From: Stenopsyche tienmushanensis
Taxonomy: Eukaryota > Arthropoda > Insecta > Trichoptera > Stenopsychidae
Reading direction: 5' to 3'
Length of the DNA stretch: 64,000 nt
NCBI GenBank assembly: GCA_008973525.1
Contig: WACJ01000402.1
Coordinates: forward strand, 682,001-746,000
Part shown: positions 1 to 11,252 of the stretch, piece by piece
Layout of the letters: the number at the start of each line of letters is the position of its first letter
Numbering within the stretch: the first letter of the stretch is position 1
Position numbers and translations under genes: made by a program
The notes under the pieces: model-generated
Database searches by the model: none
Told to the model about the DNA's origin: nothing
Seen by the model: only the letters and a program-made list of their open reading frames with translations

Positions 1-405
1 AGTCAATTTCTTGTTTTCTGGGGTGTGGTGGTCCCATTCAAAAGTCTATTATTTTGTGTCTCGCTGAGCAAACTTGAAACTCACCTTGCTGATATTTTTC
101 TGTGTCCAAGATGTTTCGATACAATGGTATGGCCACTTCCAATACTAATATTCATCACTGAGGCAATCTCTACTATCTTAATGTTCCACAAGCTTTATTG
201 ACGGCTCGAATGTTATTTTCATTGATGCTCGCTGCAGGACGACGTTAATGACTTTCATTTTACATATTATCTCGACCTTTATGAAACTTTTGAATCCAAT
301 CAATCAATTGGGTCTTACTAAGAGTAGCATCACTGAATTATGGCTCAAATCTCTTTAAAATTTCACTTGATATCGCGCTTTAATTTTGAGAAAACCAATA
401 ATTAT
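1..405 (-). mobile_element. mariner transposase remnant, cut by window edge
   Basis: Read on the minus strand, broken frames resemble the N-terminal half of mariner transposases. One piece at about 260-331 reads SKTQLIDWIQKFHKGRD, like the mariner 'S..Q..EWHKRFKEGR' block. A second at about 85-165 reads ISIGSGHTIVSKHLGHRKIS, like 'ISIGSVHTILHKDLGLRKVSARWVPR'. The pieces lie in different frames and are separated by stops, so this is an old inactive copy. Terminal inverted repeats were not found. The family assignment rests on my memory of mariner motifs. Confidence 0.6.
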
Positions 406-3400
406 GTGTTGCACAATAGCGGATGCCACTTCTCGCTCATTCATAGCGAACGTATATGTTAGGGTTGTGTGTATTTGTGAAGGTTCGCTCGGCGCTTAGA
501 TGAAGTTAAAAAATATCTGGAGTGCACGTTCAGTTCAATTCCTTATTTCGCTTCGGTGACATGTATAATTCATTTTTATTGTCGGAGCGTTCCCACCGAT
601 GCACAAACGATGCTCGGATTCGGTCGATGCAACATTGGGTTCGCATTCAACGTCTCTGGACGGCGATTTAATGGTGTGACGCAATATTGAGACGATGGAC
701 TTGTCGTCGGTCGTAATTTATGTCTCATTTCGGATCCTGTATCCCGGCGCCGTCTTCCGCTTCCGCGCTCCCGAGTCCGACCTCGTTGCGATCCGCGGAG
801 ACGCCGCTGTCCTTCCTCGATGGGAGTTTCTCACGAACCGTTGGATCTTTCACCCACAATGGTCTGTTGTCGAGGTCGACGTTCATCAGTCTGCAGTGCT
901 GCAGTGTTGCACCGATGCGAAATGCACGAGGAATGCGCCGCGCGGGTAAACGAACCCGAAAGGGGTGAAGGAACTCACCTGTTCCATATCTCGGTCTCGG
1001 GTTAGTTACCTTTCCACCTCGACTCTTGCGTAACGCCATGCTCGAATTTTCGAATCGCGTCGGAGCTTCCGCGAGATCCTAACAATCCGCAACTCCTAAT
1101 CCGACATATGCATCTGCATGTGGTGCACGAGTGCAGTATGCAAATACGCCGGGTTCGACTCTCCCACAATTAGGTCAGTGGCCTTCTTCCATTGCCCTCG
1201 AGACATCATGAGTAACATCTCGCATTTGAACAGGCCTTTCTTGAGTGCATTTCTCAATAAAATCAACATTTGCTGAGAGAGCCCTCTCGTTGAATGTAGA
1301 TTTATAAAATCCAATTAAATATGTTCAAATGTTGAATTTGATATTTTCAAAGCGATATTTGAGTTATAAAAATTAATTCAATAATAGTCAATTTTGACAG
1401 CCCTGTTTCGCATCGGGAATATTATAGACGAAGTATCAAATGTAGAGCAAGCCGGGATTATTATTGAATTGCTTATGTATAAAAAATGAATCTAAAAAAT
1501 GCCAAGTGAAGTGTCCTGTTGTTTACAATCAAAATCATAAACACGAGTTAATCTAATTTTTGCGCAATATTTCGGTAACAACAAAATACTCATGTCGACA
1601 CATACAACGATACATGTTCATTTTCGACATACGCTGCAATATTATGTTATTAATATACATATTTAAATAAAGATTAATAATTCAACGATAGCATGCACAC
1701 AGGATCGATGTCATTATGCATGGACATCGAGTAGGAATATATTATAGAGAAATAAGGCGCATGTCTAGGGTCTATGAACGGTCAATGAATCGATCCTTTT
1801 TCAAACGTCCACCGATGCCAAATCATTTATTTCGATGAAGATCCTTGCAAGGATTCGAATAAAATTTTTATCGATGCAATTTCTTGCTGAATACGAAAAA
1901 ACGTCCGATCTGAATTGCATGATTTTGTATGAAGCCGGCAGACTTCATATCCTGAGCTAGCTGTAATTATCCTCCTTCAGGGTGAATGACATGTTAGCGA
2001 ACTCTAGCCAGCGTCAGTAATGGCAGTTCAGATAACTTTAATAGGCCTTATGTCATTACCGCCGTCTCCCATACCCTGTTTGCAAAATACCATACAATTA
2101 TGGTATATGAGCGCGACATACCGTAATATGCATGCGCGCATACGCCACTTCAGACCCTCCAGTTGAACCCTTTATTTTTCAAAGATTTGGGTTATCTCGA
2201 AAATCCGAGCGTTTGTATTGCTGGATTTGAGCGAGTTCAGGCGAGCAGACCCGGGGTCAAGTGTTTGCATTATATTTTTTGAGGCGAACTACCTGCGAAA
2301 CAATGACCCCTGCGTGCGAAGTATGCTAACGACATTCGGACGCGATTTTTCACCATCTCGGTGGATATACGATTTTTTACTTTGCAGTTTGGAGAAACGA
2401 TGAATCTATCGCCGCTCGAACGGTCACGTCCAAGTTCACGGTCAGACCTTAGGTTCACCAGATGTCATTCAGGACTGAATCTATACGTAATGCCATCGGA
2501 GCGCTAATGGACTTCCAGTCTACCTAGGCCGCATTTCTAAGCCCATTTTTTAACTCATCCGTCACAAAAAACATTGGCAACAAAATTTGAGCATCTCCAT
2601 CGTCCGCATTAACACAATTCCTATTTGTCTAGAATTTGAGATCTTTCATATTTTTGACCAACAGAAAAATGTACATTTGGACTATAATCATTATTATTGA
2701 TAACATCTATCCATCGACGATCCGAAATTATGTACGTTATGTCTGTATATATTTTATTTTATGTATAGTTGTTTCATCTACGATTGTTCCCAAGAAAATA
2801 AACGTAATTGATTCATATTCTAACTTGAATATTGAATGAAAAATTTTTGCCATCTTTTCATTATAGTGGCCATAAGAAATCACTCAACATTGATTGATAT
2901 CGTTCAGCAGTTGTGTGCAAATGTGGCCTAATTATTACATTTGCCCAAAATGCACACCAAACAGCTATTTTTATCGGGTGTAGACATACATCCTGAATAA
3001 CACGAGACTTTTCATTGTGTGTCATTCATGCGTCGCTTTTAGATGTCCCTTTATATACTTTTTTAAATGTAATCCATGATGTTCGAGCTATAAGCTCAAA
3101 CATCAAATCCTAAGATTACCCACAAGTACAACGACATTTAATGCATGCAATTCAACGAACGAGCATCAAATATTGTCACCCAGATTCTGCTCACCGGATA
3201 ACCCCAAGCGCCGCAATACCAATGGCAGGTTGAAGAGCATTTGCAATTTAGTACAGATTTGTTACCAGATGCGTTGGCGTTCGGCAATAGATTTAAATAG
3301 AATATGCTGGATGATTTGCTGTGCGCATGCATTGGGTTATTTTTTTGCGGTTTTGAATTTTGATTGGTCGAATAAATTCTAAGAAACTTCAACGAGACTT

Positions 3401-4690
3401 AATCTGACAGTCGTCGATTCGTCCGTTGGCACGTATATAGAGATCCGAATGCACCGTTATGTCTCTTTTCAAATAAAGATGTTTTATTTATTATGTTACA
3501 TAAAATGCACTAGACTGGCTAGGCAATGACTCCGAGATAATTTCCTAACGCCAACATGCGACCCGATCCAGTGTTAGATTCTCGCCATTTCATTGACCCA
3601 ACTTGTAGCCTTGAAAATAGACCTCTTGCCATCGGCCAATGGACCCAACGGAAACAATGGATATATTTTTTTGCAATTGTCCAAATCAATCCGATCGCAG
3701 ATTCGATCTGAATTCGCAATGTCCGACTATGAACAGCATATTTATTTTATTTCGAATCTAAATTACAATACCGTCGGCCTTGCGAATCGGACCCCATTGG
3801 ACAATTGGGGATATTCGACAATACATGTATATTATTGCCCCATTATATCAATAATGGGCTTCCTTGAAGCCTTGAACGCAGATCATTTCGAACGAAACAA
3901 GGATCGTTTCTATTGTTCTCTGAAAGAAGGACCGAGTTTTAGCCTTGGTCAGAGAAATTATTGAATGCGTCACGCCGTCTAAATTGGATGGACATTGAGC
4001 ATCCATTGTTTGTCACATAATATGATCATTTCATTTTATTTTTATGTTTGATCCTCAACGGCCGGAAACAACAGGGGTTAAACTATATCCAAGGGTTAAA
4101 ATCGAAGGTACAAATACCGAGCGAATTTTTTAAGGGTTATACCCAAAATACAATAGTTCTTGAGCTCTGATCTGGTCGGAAGTGCGAAGGGTGTCACCGT
4201 TTGCGAAAGGGTCGCATTTTTTATGGACGTCGGTTATAATTCGTGACCCTGAGAACCACTTTTTTTTGGGGAGAAATGTTGCCAAAAAGTATTTTTATGC
4301 CTTTTTTTACGTCGTATCGTATGTCGCCCCAAACGAAAGAAATGAGGACGTTTCCTTTTTATTAAGAGCCCTTTAGGCGAACGTATTAGCCAAATGCGTC
4401 CTTTATTTATTGCGATTCTAAAGATTTATTTCTGTGTGAAATTCAAGCGTTGTTATGAAGGAGAAACGATTTTAAGTTTTGCTAGAGAATTTGATCCCAA
4501 CCTAAGCCTTGGACTCAATGAGGCTGGAATCAAAGTTCACGAGGGCATTGATTCGTGTGACTATTGAATAGCAATGGGTTGATAAGAGCGGATAAATCAT
4601 GAATTAATAAAGCAAACATGCTTCAATTTTAATTTAAATCAGGCAATCTGAATGCATTTTGATATGTATGATCTGATATTTAGTAAGTTA
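406..4690. other. AT-rich stretch with no recognised gene
   Basis: Short open frames occur on both strands but none resembles a known protein or has convincing coding character. A patch at about 590-1060 is richer in GC and CpG and is open in several frames on both strands, which is typical of composition and not of coding. A B-box-like GGTTCGACTCT lies near 1152 without a convincing A box. An ecdysone-response-element-like inverted repeat at 1172-1184 is listed separately. Confidence 0.5.
1172..1184. promoter_or_regulatory. EcRE-like inverted repeat (IR1)
   Basis: AGGTCAGTGGCCT is an inverted repeat of nuclear-receptor half-sites with a 1-bp spacer. It matches the EcR/USP consensus RG(G/T)TCANTGA(C/A)C(C/T) at 12 of 13 positions, the exception being an A-to-G change in the right half. 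It lies 28 kb upstream of the E75A promoter, so a regulatory role is inference. Confidence 0.3.
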
Positions 4691-4693
4691 GAT

Positions 4694-4760
4694 TAAGCCT
4701 TTGATGAGTTTGGCCGGAGAGAGTATGCACGCACATGTTGCGGGCAGCGCTTCATCAGCA
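4694..4760. repeat. Short dispersed repeat, copy 1
   Basis: The segment TTTGATGAGTTTGG, a GCACGCACA block and then GCAGCGC recurs in the same order and orientation at about 6725-6770. The copies are diverged. No terminal repeats or coding content identify the family. Confidence 0.35.
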
Positions 4761-6535
4761 CAAATAACCAATCAATCAGCTTCAAATGATTTGTCTGGTA
4801 GCTGAATAATTTGTTGTATTTGGGTAACCGAGTCATTATGAAGATTTATTTGAGGACACTTTGACAAGCATTGTCCATCTTAAATGCCAATGATCGTTCT
4901 CGAAACATCCCTGTGGAGTTGCAGAAGAATTCACATCCATCCGGATGGACTGATTTATGGCCTGTCTGTAAATTTCTGTTGACAATGCGGATATATTGCG
5001 GTCACTTTATTCCAATTTTTTTTCAATGTTAGCTCATTATCGCCACAAATATCCAAGCAATGCCACCCTCATTCAATCGTGGGCTCCCAAATGTTGCTAT
5101 TGTCTAGGATGCGGAAAAAATTAAAGCCGTTGCGGCCTTGTATGTGCAAATAATGGTTGTCTTTCGACCGCACCATTAACAACGCATCTTTATCTTCTAG
5201 GAAGTCTCGCTGAAATGCTTTGTCTTCCGTTGGCGACAATTATGCGGCACAATAAATAGATTAAGGGCTTAAAATTATGCTGTCGTTCGCTCAATTGAAG
5301 ATTTATTGCTTCTGAAAAATGATAAATTCTAACAGATGGAGGGCAAAATGGACATGTTTCGGAATGGCTTCATACCTGCGAATTTTTGTTTGTTGGTCAA
5401 TCTCAAACCGTTATTTCTCTAGGATGCCACATCCTTGCGGTGTAAATATTTATTCTAATGAATTTTTAAGTTTATGGCCGTAATTAAAATACAGTAATCA
5501 ATAAAGGCCGGGTTTTATTGCTGCACGAAATGAGCGATTCTTCCCGCGGTTCGCGTCCAGGAAGTGCATCGGCAAAAGTGCAATAGACTGTCCGCCCTCG
5601 GCCACAGCACTCATCGTTGCACCGTTATCTAAAGAACCTTTATAGACTTGCGATGCATTTTACTCCTCGGGATTGCATCGCAACTCATTCGATGCATTGC
5701 ACACAGGAGACGTCCTTCATCTCAATTCGTCCATCCCAATTTAACCAAATTGTCGGGGAATCGTCCAATGCAACGACACTGAAATTATGCGAGGTCGTTC
5801 AAATCAAATTTCGCAACACGTCAACGACCATCCATCGATCGACGGCGCCCGAAATTGCTATGCAATCGAACGCGTCCGTGTATAACGCGCATCGAACAAC
5901 ACCTCCCGCGACTCTGATGTCATGTGGATGGCGTCTGTTGCGGAAATTGACAAAAAACGAAGAATGCCAGTTCGATAATACGTCGCCCACGTCATAAGGG
6001 TTAATAACACACCACACACCCACACTCGCATTTATGTTTATTAAAACTAACCACATCATATGCCTCAATGTACACGTATGAATAGGGTCAAGCGGGGTAA
6101 ATGTGGATTTGCACGACCTTTCTGCATGGATTTTCAACCATTATTTAATTTGTGCTAATAATAATCCATCCGATATTTACGCGCGTAACACGAACACGCA
6201 AAACGCTTGGGCGCGTATTCTTCTTTTAAATGCTTTATTGAAAGTCCATCGATTGATAAATCGATATTTTCGACCCCCCACATTTAACAAGTCGTTATAC
6301 GATCGCTCCCCTTTTATGCAATGATGATTTATTACAATTGGAAGCAAGGTGAACGTCGTATCGATTTCCAGCCTCAATGATAATTGAATTTATGGCATTA
6401 TTTTGCGCGTTATATTCAAATTTCGCGTAAATCCTATTCATAATATATTTATCCAAATGAGTTTTATAAAAGGCTTAGATTTGGTTGTGTTTAAAAATAT
6501 TGACATAATTTTATGCTGTGATGTTTGTATAGATG

Positions 6536-6570
6536 ATTATTTATTTATTTATCTTTTTGTTGCAGGTAAG
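6536..6570 (+). promoter_or_regulatory. Recursive (ratchet) splice-site-like sequence
   Basis: A long pyrimidine-rich tract (TTATTTATTTATCTTTTTG) runs straight into TTGCAG, immediately followed by GTAAGA, with the junction at 6565/6566. A strong 3' splice site abutting a strong 5' splice site is the hallmark of recursive splice sites in long insect introns. It is on the same strand as E75. It would lie inside an E75 intron only if a transcript starts upstream of it, which this window does not show. Confidence 0.4.
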
Positions 6571-6724
6571 AATTCATCCGTCTTTCTATAGGATTAAGAG
6601 CTTGTATGCAACGTCGGTGAGTATTATTTGAATCCGATGCAATAACAAAGTCTCTATTAATTTAGATTGCACTGTCGCAATTGTGCATTAAATTCCGTTT
6701 TGTAGATAAACTTATCTGCTATCC

Positions 6725-6770
6725 ATTTGATGAGTTTGCACGCACAAGTGGCGTGCAGCGCCCCACAGCT
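6725..6770. repeat. Short dispersed repeat, copy 2
   Basis: This is the partner of the copy at 4694-4760, sharing TTTGATGAGTTTG, GCACGCACA and GCAGCGC in the same order and orientation, with a deletion between blocks relative to copy 1. Confidence 0.35.
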
Positions 6771-7790
6771 CTTTATTTTATAATATAATAAGTACCAAAA
6801 GTGTTTTACGCAGTATGTTTTACGCAGCATCTTAATATGGATGAAAAAATTAACACATTCTGCTCCGCCCCGCATTTATCATCTTCCACGGAAACTTGAC
6901 CCAATAATATTGGTTATATTGCAGATGTTCACTTTTTACATGTCAATTATGCATTTTTTCTTAAGTATGAAAAGATTTTCGCTCATTGTGATTCGATAAT
7001 GGCATTGTAGATATGCATTGTAGAGGAACCGCAAAATTGGGGCGTTTGAATAAATCTGCGTTGTGGGCGATGGTTGCATCTGCGCCCTCGGGAGCGACAC
7101 GCGCGCACGGCGGACCGGAGGTATGCACTTTGCAACACCTGCAATAACTGTAAACGGGACTTCCATAGAAATTCGTGACGGCATTAAAAATAACGCGTCC
7201 GACGCACTGCTCTGCCTAGTTCTGTTTTGCATTCGCCTCTATGCAAAGTTTATTCACCGGGCTCTGCTAACTTGCATTCTTCACTATTTTACTGGTTTCG
7301 TGATGACGCGTTGACCGACGGCTTTGCGAATTCCGCTCGTCGCCGTCCCATCAATTTCCTCAATTGAATCGATCTCTGCACCTCAATTGGCGGACAATTT
7401 CTCATATATATCGCTTGAGAGAGAGACTGTCATCGTTTTTTCCGCGGCTCTTTGATCGATCACGTCCATTGGATGTGGCGAACGCCACAGACCCTCGAGC
7501 TGAAGAACCGAGGAACAAACATCGTGATGCATCATTACGTCCCAAATCTTCGGCAAATGCTTAATTTATTTGTTCACAATATTTACCACTTGGATTGCGT
7601 CGACGCCGTTGATAAATGCTAGAATGTCAGGTATTTATAAGCTACGGCTGTACAAAAGTCGGCTTATCGCGCTTGGGCTACTGACCGGAATAATTGCAAA
7701 TGGTATTAAATAACCATCAATACACAACACCTAAGAAACAAGATTAATCCAGTTTGTTTGGGAGATAATTTACACAGCAATTTATATATA

Positions 7791-8494
7791 TTAGGGTACC
7801 GGATGAAAATTTCGTTTTCCACTATGAATTCAGCTGATCACAATATGGCTTTTTCGTTGTCATCGCTTGGACATATTAAAGAATTTCACAATGAATAAAT
7901 CCTTTACAATCCCAGGACACAGACAAAGGGACCCTATTGACCGTTAAATTCGGATTGGGCGTTGTCTGAGGTACCTGCCTTTTTAAAAGTCAATGCGTCA
8001 TTGAATCGAATACATAACCCACTTATCATCCCCTATTACAAGATGTCTAATTTTGTAACATTTCATAACTTATTCACTTAACCTACGTAAACATATTGTC
8101 TCTATTTCCGATTTACAATCTCTTTCTGTATTGAATTCAAACGCCTATATGCGAAGTTCCTCATCAGCGGGATAAATAATATTTGCTACCTAACTGAATC
8201 TTTTTTTGGAATGTATTGGTCAGAATACCTTGTTAAAAAACTGTTTACTATTATTAATATTTTATAAAAATCCTGAACAAGAAATGCTCAAAAGCCACAA
8301 ATGATCCCGTAGGGCAACAACAACGTTCTTGTAATCTAAACAATGAATATCCGAATATAACTGCGATTTATTGATTAGATTTGGCCGGATTTGCATGTAC
8401 ATGTGTTTGACGTTTTTTTGCTATCTATACATGATAAACCATTGAGAATGAACAATGAATGTGAAAAAACGAAAATTTCATCCGGTACCCCTAA
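7791..8494. mobile_element. Non-autonomous Tc1/mariner-type element (MITE)
   Basis: The element begins TTAGGGTACCGGATGAAAAT and ends with the near-perfect inverse, finishing TCATCCGGTACCCCTAA. The inverted repeats are about 30 bp with a few mismatches or indels. It is flanked by TA at 7789-7790 and TA at 8495-8496, consistent with the TA target duplication of the Tc1/mariner superfamily. The 704-bp interior is AT-rich and encodes no transposase that I can see, so it would depend on an enzyme supplied in trans. Confidence 0.6.
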
Positions 8495-8971
8495 TACCCA
8501 TAATAATATCTATTAAATAGAAGTTGTATATAACGTTCTATGAAGTTATTTCGAAGCAGAGCCCATCTGCGGTGTGAATATTAGGGTGCCATCGCATACA
8601 CAGCGATATATCGTCGTTGGAATTTTACTACAGTATTGGCAGCGATGCTATATTGTTGTCCAGCATTAAAAGGGTTAAGGCGTTCTTGATCTTGTTCGTT
8701 GATATTCTCTCTCGTTGCGCGCTGATCTCAACGTATGTCGACTTGCGTAACATCTTGCCAATAAAGCGCCAATACATTTACAAAAATTTGGCATACAAAT
8801 GCCAAATTGATGCTTTGATTTCCCATGAATAAGTGGTTTGTTTACGTATACGTTCGTGATGGGTGAATAACACCGACTTTTAACGACTCTCCAAAGCTCC
8901 GTTACTCGGAGTATGTAAATCGTCTTCCTAGAAAAGATTCGTTACTCATTTCCTCGGTTGTTTTTCCGCGG

Positions 8972-9250
8972 TGACGTCAGACCAGATCCATTCCCAGATT
9001 GGGGAGGTCACAGATGGGGTCCATCCTAACTGTTTGGCGAATTCTACGAAGCTCGTAGCGCGGGTTCTACGAAAGCTCGATGACTCCCACGCCGGTCATG
9101 CGGTCTTCGGAGCGTGAAAGCCTTTGGCCCAAATGCGGGCCATTAGTCACTGCCGCGTGGCGCTACTGAGCTGATGACGTCAGAGGAGCCGGTTCATTGT
9201 TCCTCGGCGACCTGCTTCTTCGAGCCATCTTCAGCCTCCTCAGGTAACTC
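8972..9250 (+). promoter_or_regulatory. CRE-pair block ending in a splice-site-like CAG/GTAACT
   Basis: This moderately GC-rich island in AT-rich surroundings contains two perfect TGACGTCA palindromes (cAMP-response/ATF elements) at 8972-8979 and 9175-9182. The second is followed by a CT-rich run and CAG/GTAACT at 9243/9244. It could be a promoter plus a short untranslated exon, a recursive splice site, or chance. No reading frame supports coding. Confidence 0.25.
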
Positions 9251-10044
9251 CAGTACGTTAACTCTTTGTCAGCCAATTAAACAATTAAAACAGATCATTG
9301 TTTCACCATTGCAACGTTCACATTAAGTAACGTACCGTGAAAGGTTACGTAATGATCGCTCGACGAGTCTTTGAACTCGATCCTTGGAAGTCCCCAAAAA
9401 TTCTTCAATACATCCTAGCGAAACTGGGCCGCGGCCGATGATCGCCGTCTTCCGCGCCGGCATGAAAAAACGCAGTTCAGCCGTGAAATTAATTTTGAAA
9501 TCTCTACTCCCGAGCTGAATAATTAGAGCGATTTCCTAGAATAATCAACAGATTTATGCTCCTCTGTGCATGAACTTATATGGATTTAATTAAAGCGCTG
9601 ATGTTTGGAGGTCTTTCTTACAATATGATGCATTAACAACACGTGTGTACGATTTGGGATCCACAAAGCAAATCGTTATGGAGGAATACATAGTCAAAAC
9701 AACGAATCGATCCGATCGATACGAACCGTACGGTGAAAGAAGAAGTGACCGCAAACCAGATGGTCTAATGATCCGAAGAAAGTATCCAGAACCATCACCT
9801 ATGGCTTGTGAATATCGCATTTTATATAACAGCCCAGATAGAAAGCAAAATACGTTGTGCAATATGGCTGCGTTGTTTGGTCTAGAAATTATATTGTGTA
9901 TCTTTCAGTATTCGTTGCGAATTTCATTAAATGAGCAAAAAATGCGATGATGTATTGTTTATAGAAACTTGCATAGGTGCGGTAGGGCAAATTGAATCGA
10001 ACGTCACGGGAAGTGAAACGCCAAGTAGTATTTAATGTGTGATA
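9251..10044. other. No recognised gene
   Basis: An open frame of about 100 codons on the + strand (9645-9950) overlaps an equally open frame on the other strand. Neither resembles a known family or has supported start or splice signals, so I do not call a gene here. Confidence 0.4.
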
Positions 10045-10052
10045 GTCCCAGT

Positions 10053-10799
10053 TAGGGAATCCGATCCCGGGATCCCGGACAGTTTTAGGTACTTAAGAAT
10101 CCCGGGATTAGAAAACGTAATCCCGAAAATCCCGGGATTGAAATTTTTATCTAACAGAAATCGTACACCTCACCAACACGATGAAGGCTACTAAATCGAG
10201 ACATTCCCGACGAAATCTGGACGCTTGGAAACAGTGGCGTAATTACTAATTGGCGAACATAGGCGACGCATATAGCGTACATGTATGTTTTTCAAATTGT
10301 TATAGTAACCTTTCCCTACCGGTGATGTATTTACTACACCTCGACGAATAATGGGAATATCGATATGAAATATAATAGATACGGGGTTCAGAATTTTTGT
10401 ATTCCTCCGTGATATAATTACAAATCATTTTTCGGGAAATCGGGAATTTTGCGATTTTTAGTCCGTGTCTCAAGTTGTCTGACTTCCAAAATCAGATCCA
10501 GACTAAATGACGAAACACTAATGTTTAATGTTAATGTTACTGCGGGCATATTTTCAAAATGATATTTGAATTTTTAGTGTTTTATTTATCTATTTTTGAA
10601 TTGTATTTTTATCTTTTCTTAAATAACTAAAATTCTTTGGCCTTCAAGTGATTTTTTATATTGAACAAATGGACTTGTTAGTAATTTTTGATCAAATTCA
10701 TCAAGGTAATTTCTTAAAATCCCGGGATCCCGGGACTGGTCCCGGGATTGTCTAATGAAATCCCGGGATCGAAATTTTGGCTCGGGATTGGATTCCCTA
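10053..10799 (+). mobile_element. hAT-family element, copy 1, with 8-bp target duplication
   Basis: The ends are inverted: TAGGGAATCC at 10053 and GGATTCCCTA ending at 10799. They are flanked by identical 8-bp duplications GTCCCAGT (10045-10052 and 10800-10807), the hAT signature. Both ends carry clustered CCCGGGAT motifs, likely transposase-binding subterminal repeats. The interior keeps a decayed piece of transposase C-terminus (about 10480-10580) corresponding to the hAT dimerisation tail seen better in the copy at 52303-53147. It sits immediately beside a mariner remnant, suggesting insertion into older transposon DNA. Confidence 0.75.
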
Positions 10800-10807
10800 G
10801 TCCCAGT

Positions 10808-11110
10808 AGTACTGGACCTAACAAAGAAATGTCCAAATTTACAATCAACCCTTTTTGAAATGTCTGCTAGCTCGCAAACTTTTAGTCGACGGTCATCAGA
10901 TATATCATTTTGTGGATTTTCATCTTGGCAACAAATACGACATCGTTTAAACTCTGCCGCCCAATATTTTACTGTTGTAAACGAAGGAGCAGACTCCCCT
11001 AGTGTTAGAATTCAGCTTGGCTTTTCAAATAAAAGTATTGTTGATGCTGTTTTATTTACATGTGAGCAAATGCGGTACCCATTTTGTGCACAGCTTTCTC
11101 GTATCCAAAT
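10808..11110 (-). mobile_element. mariner transposase remnant
   Basis: The minus-strand frame contains SFTTVKYWAAEFKRCR, then QDENPQND and DDRRLKVCELADISK, in the order expected for the N-terminal helix-turn-helix half of a mariner transposase. The recognition block is internally deleted after ELADISK, and the copy ends at the hAT element's target duplication. It is inactive. Confidence 0.6.
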
Positions 11111-11222
11111 TTTCAGTCAATATGTGATGTATAGCATTTTTTAAAATGCGTTTTTTTAAAGTTCGATACTACATGAACTACCCTCGTACGTAGCATAAAG
11201 CAACCGCTACACAAGCATCAAG

Positions 11223-11252
11223 CCTATTTTATTATATATTACACAACATAAA
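11223..11252 (-). repeat. Dispersed AT-rich motif (TGTGTAATATATAATAAAAT)
   Basis: This is a minus-strand copy of a motif of about 25 bp also present near 12820, 14798, 16168, 28253 and 62429. Several copies lie next to mariner remnants, so it may be the end of a transposon or of a small non-autonomous relative. Confidence 0.45.

Noticed and set aside
1140..1165. B-box-like GGTTCGACTCT suggesting a tRNA
   Set aside because: No acceptable A box or cloverleaf could be formed upstream.
9590..9950. About 100-codon + strand frame, also open on the minus strand
   Set aside because: No homology recognised and no splice or promoter support.
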